Source of the DNA: an uncultured Flavobacteriaceae bacterium
GTDB lineage: Bacteria > Bacteroidota > Bacteroidia > Flavobacteriales > Flavobacteriaceae
Direction of reading: 5' to 3'
DNA: 64,000 nt
Assembly (NCBI GenBank): GCA_947494695.1
Contig: CANLWB010000003.1
Span: 124,001-188,000, forward strand
Part shown: positions 26,219 through 35,400 of the stretch, piece by piece
Layout of the letters: each line of letters begins with the position of its first letter
How positions within the stretch are numbered: position 1 is the stretch's first letter
The notes under the pieces: model-generated
The model's database searches: none
The model's input: the letters and a program-made list of their open reading frames with translations, nothing else
Told to the model about the DNA's origin: nothing
Made by a program: the position numbers and the translations under genes

Positions 26219-27043
26219 ATGTTACGACTTTTAAACTTAGAACTTCAAAAATTACTTCAAAATAAAACCAGTAAAATACTCATATTTGTTTCCTTTATTT
26301 TACCTTTTTTTGTAATCCTTCTTTCATCATTTAAGATCAATGTGTTTGGTTTTTTCACGCTAGAACTTGGAGAATTGGGGATTTTTAATTTCCCTATTAT
26401 CTGGCACTTAACAACATTTTTTGCTTCTCAATTTAAGTTTTTCTTTGCGATCGTGGTCGTAAGTATGATTGGTAACGAGTACAGTAACAAAACGATAAAG
26501 CAAAATCTTATAGATGGACTGAGTAAAAAGGAGTTTATACTTTCTAAATTTTATACCATTGTTTTCTTTTCTTTAATATCTACTGTACTAATTAGTCTTA
26601 TTTCTCTTTGCATCGGGCTTTATTATTCTAGTTATACAGAGGCTTCAATAATCTTTAGGGAAACAGAGTTTTTATTAGCTTATTGTATTAAGCTTATTGG
26701 CTTTTTTAGCTTATGTTTATTTTTTGGAATGCTGGTAAAGCGTTCTGCTTTTGCCCTGGCGTTCCTGTTCATTTTATTCATTTTAGAATGGATCATATTC
26801 GGATTAATATCATGGGAAACAGACACTAATATAGCAGGGGAAATTCACAATTTCTTCCCTTTACAATCCATGTACAAACTAATCGATCAGCCTTTTCAAA
26901 GGATTGCCATGTCTAAATTCCCAAATAAAACAGAATTGGTTTACGATTATGGGGTGCATTGGTACGAAATGTTCATTGTTTTAGGTTGGACAGCATTATT
27001 TGTGTTTTTATCGTATAGATTATTAAAAAAGAGAGATTTATGA
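26219..27043 (+). CDS. ABC-2 type transporter permease
   Basis: Membrane subunit of 274 residues with six predicted helices (about 20-40, 58-80, 101-130, 140-175, 180-200, 245-265), fitting ABC-2 permeases of the BcrB/NosY kind. The conserved start MLRLLNLELQKLLQNKTSK is the amphipathic elbow seen in such permeases, and IGNEYSNKTIKQNLIDGLSKKEF follows helix 2 as the coupling loop. Together with the ATPase upstream it should form an exporter dimer in the inner membrane. Cargo cannot be told. Confidence 0.9.
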   Translation: MLRLLNLELQKLLQNKTSKILIFVSFILPFFVILLSSFKINVFGFFTLELGELGIFNFPIIWHLTTFFASQFKFFFAIVVVSMIGNEYSNKTIKQNLIDGLSKKEFILSKFYTIVFFSLISTVLISLISLCIGLYYSSYTEASIIFRETEFLLAYCIKLIGFFSLCLFFGMLVKRSAFALAFLFILFILEWIIFGLISWETDTNIAGEIHNFFPLQSMYKLIDQPFQRIAMSKFPNKTELVYDYGVHWYEMFIVLGWTALFVFLSYRLLKKRDL

Positions 27044-27065
27044 TATATTTGGTAGTCTAGCTACC
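27044..27065 (+). promoter_or_regulatory. -7 box followed by a small inverted repeat before the first giant T9SS gene
   Basis: TATATTTG (27044-27051, TAnnTTTG) overlaps the ABC permease stop codon region, followed immediately by GGTAGTCTAGCTACC (27051-27065), an inverted repeat at the expected transcription start, so a possible operator. The ATG is at 27075. Confidence 0.5.
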
Positions 27066-27074
27066 GAATATTTT

Positions 27075-29819
27075 ATGAGAAAAATCGCCACTTTAATCTT
27101 ATGCTTTATTGTAAGTCATTGCGCTTTTTCTCAAAAAGAAGCAGCCAACTGGTATTTTGGTTTTAATGCTGGCATTCGCTTTAACGATAATGGAACAGTT
27201 ACCGAGTTAACAGATGGACAACTAAAAACCATCGAAGGCTGTACTACGATCTCTGATGCCAATGGAAACTTGTTGTTTTATACAGACGGTATAACCATTT
27301 GGGATCGATCGCATAAGGTGATGCCTAATGCGAATGTAGGATCAGGCGGTTTATATGGAAACCCTTCAAGCTCCCAATCTGCCATTGTAATTCCCAAACC
27401 CAAAGACCCTAATATCTATTACATCTTTACCGTGGATACTTTTGGAGAGGATTTAGACAGAGGGTTTAATTACTCTGTTATAGACATGACATTGAATGGT
27501 GGGTTTGGCGATGTCACGATTAAAAACAGAAACTTACTGTCCAAAAGCTCTGAAAAAATTAGTGCTGTTGTAAAAGATTGTAAGTCACAATCCCTTTGGG
27601 TAATTACTTTAGGACCAGAAGTAGGACTTTTAAAAGACCCCATAATATACAACACCTTTTATGCATACGAAATCACAGAAACCGGAATAAAAACAACCCC
27701 AGTGACCTCGTCATTTACAGGACTAGACATCCAAGACGCCAGAGGGTATCTAAAACTTTCCTCTGATGGTACGAAACTAGCCTGTGCCAATGCGGTTTCT
27801 GGTTTATACCTCTACGACTTTGACACCAATACCGGAACAGTTAGTAATCAAAAAGAAATTGTAATTAATTTTTCTCCAATAAATAGGCCTCAATCCTCTT
27901 ATGGCGTTGAATTCTCTCAAAATGGAGATATTCTATACGTTTCAACTTTTTTTAACCCTAATGAAGAACAATTTAACGATCCAAACGTACAACACAGTGC
28001 GCTTTTACAATATGATCTAACCGCTACCAACATCAGTCTTAGTGAGGTTGTTGTGGATAATAGACGTATGTTTAGAGGTGCTCTACAACTGGGAATTGAC
28101 GGTAAAATTTACAGGGCTATGAGTACAACGTACCTTGAAGGGACGCCTTATTTATCCGTTATAAATAACCCAAACGTTTTAGGCCCGGGATGTAATTACC
28201 AAAATAATGCCATTAGATTAACTAATAACTCAAGACAAGGCCTACCTCCCTTTATCGCTTCTTTCTTTGCTGAAAAGATAGATATTATAGGTAATAACGC
28301 CGCATCAAACAGACTGGATTTATGCGATGGTGACACCTATACATTAAGAGCTATTGATGCTCCCGGAGCCCTTTACTCATGGTATCTGGATGGAAACCTG
28401 CTCCCCGAAACGGATTTCGATTTAGACATTTCTTCTCCTGGGTCCTACCGTGTTTTTGTAGATTTAAATACCGGAGATTGTGGTGAAACATTCGAAGGCA
28501 TAGCCACCATTGTTTACAATACCAATCCAATTGCAAACGATGCAGAGCTCGTCCAATGCGACGAAGATGGTATTTTGGGTGGTTTTACCAGATTTGATCT
28601 AACACAGGCAAATAACGACTTAACTGGTGGAGTCCCGGAGTTATCAACTAAATTCTTCTCAGATAGTGGCAGAACCAATAAAATCCCCGACAGCAGCAAC
28701 TATGCCTACAATGCAGATGCTCCCTCCCCGATCTATGTCGAGGTTTATAATGTAAATACGAACTGTTATGATACGTCCGTATTAACACTAAGCCTAAGTT
28801 TAGAAAACATCGCCCCTTATGTCTATCGGGGTTGTGATGAAATAGGTTCAGAAGATGGGATTAACACCTTTAACCTGGAAGACATAACAACTAACATAAA
28901 GGCTATTAATAGTTTTAATTACCCAATAACCTACTACGGCTCTTATGAAGATGCCCTTCTTGAAAAAAATGCCCTGGAGACATCACATACCAACGACAAT
29001 AGTCCTTATCGTCAAATCATATATGCTCGTGTAGAAAACGCCAATACCTGTTTCGGTATTATTGAAGTCACTCTTATTGTTAATGAATTACCAGATATAA
29101 GTACTCAGGGCTTAATATTTAATTATTGCCTAAACACGTTTCCAGAAACGATTAATATCAATCCGGGTATAAGTAATGATGTGTCTTCAAACTACACCTA
29201 CAGTTGGTCTACCGGTGACCATACTTACACTATTCAAATAAATGAAGCCAAAGACTATACAGTAACCATTACAAATACCAATGGATGCTCTAAAGAAAAA
29301 GTAATTAAAGTAGAACCTTCTAATATCGCAACAATACAAGAAGTAAAAATTAAAGATGTCTCTTCAAACAATACTATTACCGTTATTGTAAGCGGTGAGG
29401 GGGACTATGAATATAGATTGCTAAATGAAAATAATGAAGTGATTGCAGACTACCAGAAAAGTCATATCTTTGACAACGTATTTCCCGGAATTTACCATAT
29501 CAATGTTAAGGATATAAAAAATGATTGTGGAACGCGTTCTGCTAAGGCATATGTTATTGGTTTTCCCAGGTTCTTTACTCCAAATAATGATGGAATAAAT
29601 GATACCTGGCAGATTTACGGGATTTCAAATGAACATCAACCCCATACCAAAATTCGTATTTTTAACCGATATGGTAAACTGGTCAAGCAAATAGACCCCA
29701 TAGGCAAAGGCTGGGACGGTACCATTAATGGTGATAAATTACCAGTTGACGATTATTGGTTTGTTGTTAAATTGCAAGACGGAAGCGTCTTTAAAGATCA
29801 TTTTACCCTAAAATATTAA
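27075..29819 (+). CDS. Secreted T9SS type B (gliding-associated) protein with propeller-like N-domain
   Basis: Protein of 914 residues with signal peptide MRKIATLILCFIVSHCAFSQ. The N-terminal 400 residues look like a beta-propeller (NWYFGFNAGIRFND, TISDANGNLLFYTDG, LSSDGTKLACANA, VEFSQNGDILYVSTFF). A middle section carries repeats of the type CDEDG...FDLT...N..L, each about 90 residues. The C-terminus is the gliding-motility-associated sorting domain: GFPRFFTPNNDGINDTWQ, IRIFNRYGKLVKQ, GWDGTINGDKLPVDDYWF, ending FTLKY. Export through the type IX system to the cell surface is expected. First of three such genes in a row. Confidence 0.92.
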   Translation: MRKIATLILCFIVSHCAFSQKEAANWYFGFNAGIRFNDNGTVTELTDGQLKTIEGCTTISDANGNLLFYTDGITIWDRSHKVMPNANVGSGGLYGNPSSSQSAIVIPKPKDPNIYYIFTVDTFGEDLDRGFNYSVIDMTLNGGFGDVTIKNRNLLSKSSEKISAVVKDCKSQSLWVITLGPEVGLLKDPIIYNTFYAYEITETGIKTTPVTSSFTGLDIQDARGYLKLSSDGTKLACANAVSGLYLYDFDTNTGTVSNQKEIVINFSPINRPQSSYGVEFSQNGDILYVSTFFNPNEEQFNDPNVQHSALLQYDLTATNISLSEVVVDNRRMFRGALQLGIDGKIYRAMSTTYLEGTPYLSVINNPNVLGPGCNYQNNAIRLTNNSRQGLPPFIASFFAEKIDIIGNNAASNRLDLCDGDTYTLRAIDAPGALYSWYLDGNLLPETDFDLDISSPGSYRVFVDLNTGDCGETFEGIATIVYNTNPIANDAELVQCDEDGILGGFTRFDLTQANNDLTGGVPELSTKFFSDSGRTNKIPDSSNYAYNADAPSPIYVEVYNVNTNCYDTSVLTLSLSLENIAPYVYRGCDEIGSEDGINTFNLEDITTNIKAINSFNYPITYYGSYEDALLEKNALETSHTNDNSPYRQIIYARVENANTCFGIIEVTLIVNELPDISTQGLIFNYCLNTFPETININPGISNDVSSNYTYSWSTGDHTYTIQINEAKDYTVTITNTNGCSKEKVIKVEPSNIATIQEVKIKDVSSNNTITVIVSGEGDYEYRLLNENNEVIADYQKSHIFDNVFPGIYHINVKDIKNDCGTRSAKAYVIGFPRFFTPNNDGINDTWQIYGISNEHQPHTKIRIFNRYGKLVKQIDPIGKGWDGTINGDKLPVDDYWFVVKLQDGSVFKDHFTLKY

Positions 29820-29823
29820 CCTA

Positions 29824-32271
29824 TTGAACCTACGAATAAAGTTCCTTTTTACAACCATTTTGGTATGTTGGGGATATACAATGTCCTCACAAGAACCAAC
29901 AGACTGTATCAACTCGGTTATTGTTTGTGGCAATTCCGAAATCACATTCGATGTTAATGGTGTTGGTACGCAAGAATTAAATGCTTTCAATAGTTGTGGT
30001 GGTCAAGAAAACAATAGCATTTGGTTAAAAGTAACTATCGTTGAAGGCGGCTCGCTTGGTTTTACATTAAGGCCAAATAGTTCTGATCTTAATGAAGATT
30101 TCGATTTTTTTGTTTTCGGTCCCAATGTATCCTGTTCAAATATAGGCCATACCATAAGGTGTTCAACGACTAACCCAATAGCGTCTGGACAAACCAATAA
30201 TTTAACTGGGATGAACAGTTCTTCCTTAGACACTTCCGAAGGCCCCGGGCCATTTGGTAATGGTTTTGTAAAATCTTTAGATACAAATGCTGGCGAAACC
30301 TATTTCCTGGTTATAGATCGCCCCATTGGTAATAGTCCATTTAGTCTGGAATGGACGGGAACGGCAAAATTCTCGGAGCCACCGCTCAACCAGTCCTTAA
30401 GCACCGGTACGCCATTAGATTTTGAGCAATGTGATATTGTAGCACCTTTCAATAATGGTTCCACACCCTTTATGTTATCCGATAATACGCCGCGTATTTT
30501 GGGTAGCCAAACCGATGTTACCATTACCTACCATCTATCTGCCAGTGATGCTAACATAGGCATTAACACATTAACAAGTCCTTATGCAAATATTAGGAAC
30601 CCTCAAAGGATTTATGCACGAATTACGGATAATAACACCAAATGCTTTGAACTTACAGATTTTACTTTAAACGTAAATTCAGGACCGGATTTCACACCTC
30701 CTTCAGATTTTGAACGCTGCGATAACGCTAATGATGGGGATGATCAAAATGGTCAGGTCAATTTTAATTTGACCTCGAAAAACGACGAAATTTTAAACGG
30801 TCAAAACCCTGCAGATTTCAACATCACCTATTATACATCTCAGACAAATGCAGAAACAAAAACCAATCCACTTCCCAATTTATATTATAATGCAACGGCC
30901 TATAGCGAACAGGTTTTTGTTAGAATAGAAGATGTTGTAAATCCGGAATGTAAAAGTGTGACGCCCTTAAACCTAGTTGTTTCCCCTAAACCCGATGCTT
31001 TTAATCATAGCATTCTACAATGTGATGAGGATGGCAGCTTAGATGGTTTAACAGTATTCAATCTTAATGAAGCCAATGCTGACCTAACGGGAGGCATCCC
31101 AGATCGGAGTACCAAATTCTATTCTAACCCGGCAAGATCTAATGAAATTGATGCCCATTCATACCATAATACTTCAAATCCGCAAACCATTTATGTAGAC
31201 GTTATAAATGATGACACCGGATGTATTAATCAATGCGAATTAACACTTCGGGTAAGTACAACAGGTTCTAATGATACCTCACTACCCGCCGTTTGCGACG
31301 ATGATGGTGTTGAAGACGGATTTCATAGTTTTAATCTACGTGATGCCGATGCGGCCATTTTAACTGGACTTCCCTCTGGATTAACCGTTTTCTATTACGA
31401 AACTTATAATGACGCGCTTCTGGAACAACGCGTGTTGGAAGATTCTTTTACCAATACCGTACAGTATTCACAAACCATATTTGCCCGAGTTGAAAACGCC
31501 AATGATTGCTATGGTATAAGTGAAGTAACACTTACGGTTCGCGAATTACCACCTATAGATGCAGAAGCTCTAACCTATTATTGTTTAAATACATTTCCCG
31601 AAACAATAACTCTAAGCCCAGAAATATATAATGATTCGCCTTCCAATTACACCTATAGCTGGTCTACCGGAGCACATACCTATAACATCCAAATAAACGA
31701 ACCAAATACCTATAACGTTACCGTTACAAACACCTATGGATGCTATAAAAACAAAGTTATAACTGTAGCCCCGTCCAACATTGCAACCCTAAAAATAGAA
31801 ACAGACCAAACGACTCCTAATAACGTTATTACCGTTTTCGCAACAGGAGAAGGCTCCTATGAATACAGGTTATTGAATGAAAACAATGTAGTTGTCGCGC
31901 CTTATCAGGAAAGTCATATTTTTGAAAATGTCTATCCAGGTATTTATAATGTCACAGTGAAGGACGTAAAAAATGACTGCGGTACGGCAACTGCCAAAGC
32001 TTATATTATTGGTTTTCCCAGGTTTTTCACGCCCAATAATGACGGCATAAATGATACCTGGCAGATTCAAGGCATTTCAAGTGTTTTTCAACCTCATACG
32101 ACCATTCGCATATTTAATCGATATGGGCAGTTAATTAAACAAATAAGTCCTCTTGGAAAAGGCTGGAATGGTACTGTTAATGGTGAAAAATTACCAGTAG
32201 ACGATTACTGGTTTTCGGTCAAATTACAAGACGGAACCCTCTTCAAAAGTCATTTTAGTTTAAAATATTAA
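29824..32271 (+). CDS. Secreted T9SS type B (gliding-associated) protein, partner of the preceding gene
   Basis: Protein of 815 residues starting with TTG at 29824, 4 bases after the previous stop codon; MNLRIKFLFTTILVCWGYTMSSQ is the signal peptide. It begins with a beta-sandwich (DCINSVIVCGNSEITFDVNG..., with FDFFVFGPNVSC) like lectin/pre-peptidase-type domains, then repeats of about 90 residues (CDEDGSLDGLTVFNLNEA..., CDDDGVEDGFHSFNL). The last 280 residues are nearly the same as in the upstream protein, ending with NNDGINDTWQ...GWNGTVNGEKLPVDDYWF...FSLKY. Co-transcribed with the first gene and probably exported with it. Confidence 0.92.
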   Translation: MNLRIKFLFTTILVCWGYTMSSQEPTDCINSVIVCGNSEITFDVNGVGTQELNAFNSCGGQENNSIWLKVTIVEGGSLGFTLRPNSSDLNEDFDFFVFGPNVSCSNIGHTIRCSTTNPIASGQTNNLTGMNSSSLDTSEGPGPFGNGFVKSLDTNAGETYFLVIDRPIGNSPFSLEWTGTAKFSEPPLNQSLSTGTPLDFEQCDIVAPFNNGSTPFMLSDNTPRILGSQTDVTITYHLSASDANIGINTLTSPYANIRNPQRIYARITDNNTKCFELTDFTLNVNSGPDFTPPSDFERCDNANDGDDQNGQVNFNLTSKNDEILNGQNPADFNITYYTSQTNAETKTNPLPNLYYNATAYSEQVFVRIEDVVNPECKSVTPLNLVVSPKPDAFNHSILQCDEDGSLDGLTVFNLNEANADLTGGIPDRSTKFYSNPARSNEIDAHSYHNTSNPQTIYVDVINDDTGCINQCELTLRVSTTGSNDTSLPAVCDDDGVEDGFHSFNLRDADAAILTGLPSGLTVFYYETYNDALLEQRVLEDSFTNTVQYSQTIFARVENANDCYGISEVTLTVRELPPIDAEALTYYCLNTFPETITLSPEIYNDSPSNYTYSWSTGAHTYNIQINEPNTYNVTVTNTYGCYKNKVITVAPSNIATLKIETDQTTPNNVITVFATGEGSYEYRLLNENNVVVAPYQESHIFENVYPGIYNVTVKDVKNDCGTATAKAYIIGFPRFFTPNNDGINDTWQIQGISSVFQPHTTIRIFNRYGQLIKQISPLGKGWNGTVNGEKLPVDDYWFSVKLQDGTLFKSHFSLKY

Positions 32272-32472
32272 ATCTGTAATTACCTACTTGATTTGTAGGC
32301 AATAAAGACTAAAATATTCCCTTCTACACCCAAAAAAGACCATAAAACTAATTAAAATGCGTTTCATTGTTTTTTTTTGCCGGAAATAACAAAAATATCT
32401 ACTTTTCAATCATAATTGCCCCCTGTTTATATAAATAATTTTACAACAATTAAAAAATAAAACCCACGGGCA

Positions 32473-35400
32473 ATGAAATCTAATTCCTACATATTATTTT
32501 TTCTGATATGTGCTAGCAATTTGATGTTTTCACAACAAATAACGGTAGATAGCAGCGTTGGTTTAACACAGCTTATAGAAGATAATTTGGTAGACGGTTG
32601 TGTCGATATTTCTAACATTACCTCTGCTGTTAACGGGAATGCCCACGGACTGCCAAGTTATGGTTATTTTGAGCGTGCAAGCTCAAATTTCCCTTTCGAA
32701 AATGGTATCATGTTATCTACCGGTAGCGCGGCATCCGGAGGAAACGGACTCATTACCCCAACGCTTAGCGAAAGCTCGACAACCTGGGGAACAGATCCCG
32801 ATTTAGAAACCGCTCTAGGTATTACCAATACACTTAATGCTACATCTATAGAATTTGATATCGTATCCATATCCAATCAAATACAATTTAATTACCTTTT
32901 TGCTTCAGAAGATTACAATGGTATCAACCCTTGTTTGGTTTCAGATGGATTTGTTTTTTTAATTAGAGAAGCAAGTAGTACGGGGCCCTATCAAAACATT
33001 GCCTTGGTACCTGGAACATCATCACCGGTAAACACCAATACAATTCGTCCAAATTTATTACCGGCCTGTGCCCCTCAAAACGAGCAGTTTTTTGATGGAT
33101 ATAATATAGGAGACACCAATTATGTTGGGCGTACAAACGTACTTACGGCTTCTACAACTATAACACCCAATGTTCAATATCATGTTAAGATCATTATTGC
33201 CGACCAAAATGATGGTACTTTCGATTCGGCAGTATTCATTGAAGGTGATAGTTTTACAATTCTTGACCTTGGAGACGATATCTCTACCTGTGGAAGCTCC
33301 GTCGTTTTAGATGCAGATATCCAAAACCCTTTGGCTACTTACAACTGGTATTTGAATAACAATCCATTACCCGGTGCCATAAACCCTACATATACCGCCA
33401 TACAGAATGGTACCTATAGAGTCGAAGTTAGTGTATCTCTAAATGGATCTAATTGTGTTGAAGAAGATGAGATTAATGTGACTTTGAATACAGAAGAGCC
33501 TATCACCCCTATAACAGATTATGAGTTATGCGATGACTTAAGCGGCAATGGTATAGAAACCTTCGACTTAACAACAAAAGATGCAGAACTACATACCAAC
33601 ATTGCAAACATCCCTTTTACAACATATACATTTTCATATCACCCGTCTGATGCAGATGCCAGAGCCGATACTAACGAAATCACGGGGCCTATTTCCAACA
33701 CCATAAACCCGCAACCCATTTTTGTTAGAATAGATGACCTGGATAGTAATTGTTTTGCTTACACCACTTTTAATTTGATTGTAAACCCGGTTCCAAACAT
33801 AACTGCTCCAACTCATTTGGAGGTATGTGATGAAGATGATTCTCCTGATGGTTTTGCTATTATAGATTTAACACAAAAGGATGCTGAAATTACGGGTGGA
33901 CAAAGCAATTTAATTGTATCCTACCATTCTAATCAGGCAGATGCCAATTCGGGCAACAACCCAATCCCCTCCCCGTATGTAAATGCAAATACACCTACTG
34001 AGACCGTTTATATTCGCGTTATAAATTCACTAACGGGTTGCGTAAATACATCTGAAACGTTAACGGTTGATATTACAGTAAGCCCTATTCTTGTAAATCG
34101 TGATACCCAATATATCGATGCTTGTGAAACGGATATGGATGGTACAGCCAATTTTGATCTCACCCAGGTGCTTGGAGATATTATAGGAGGACTAACTGGT
34201 GTGACGGCGACCTACCATGTGAGTTTAGACGATGCAAATGCCGGTATCAACCCTATTGGTACACCAACAAACTATCAAAATACAAATCCCGAAGAACAAA
34301 CTATTTATGTAAGAATAGAAGATGATACTACAGGATGTGCTTCCGTAGTATCTTTAGAAATCCATACAAACTTATTGCTCACAGGAACCAATTTAGGCGA
34401 TTTTGCCCTATGTGATAATAACGATGTAGAGAATGACACCCTGGAATTTCACTTACCATCCATTGAAACTCATATTTCGGATGATTTACCAAACCCAGTA
34501 ACTGTAAACTTTTATGAGACCGAAAATGATAGAGATAATGGGATGGCACTTTCTAAAGGTGTATTATATCCCGCCACAAGCCCTACTATTTTGTACCTTA
34601 GTATGGATGATGGGAATTGTAGTCAGGATGCAGAAATAACACTGCTGATAAACCCGGTACTATTATTTTCTTCGGCAGATCCTATTCCTTATTGTGATAC
34701 AGATGATGATGGTTTTGTCGATATTGAATTACACACTCTGGACGATATGGTAACCAACAATAACTCTAATTTCTCGGTGACTTATTTCCCCACACAATTT
34801 GATGCAGATAATAACCCACAAAATCAGTTGCCTGATCCCTTTAGAAATACCAATCCCATTGAAACTGTTTTTGCCAGAATCACCAATAACGATACCCGTT
34901 GTTCGACGACCAACTCCTTTGACATAGAGATTTTAACAGCTCCGGCAGCAACACCTCCAAGTCCGTTTCTTATTTGCGATACTGACGATGATGGGTTTTC
35001 CGTTATAAACTTAGAAGATAAAATACCTGAAATAGTAGCTAGTACAACCGGATTAGATATTGAGTTTTTTAGGTCTTTCGATGATGCCGATACATCTACA
35101 AACCCGATTTCGGCAAGCGAAAGAATCGCTTTTAATGCTACTACGCAAATCATTTATATAAGAGTAGAAAGCAACATCTCAACAACAGGTTGCTATAATA
35201 TTGTTGAGCAGCAAGTTATTGTAAATACACGTCCAAACATTCCAGAAATTAGTAATTTTCAAATTTGTCAGACCGGAGGTGGTAGCACTGCAAATTTTCT
35301 ATTATCTGAAAAGGATGCTGAAATTTTAAATGGTCAAACCGGTAAAGAGGTCTACTATTTTGAAGATGCTGCATTTACTGTACCCATTGATAAAACGATA

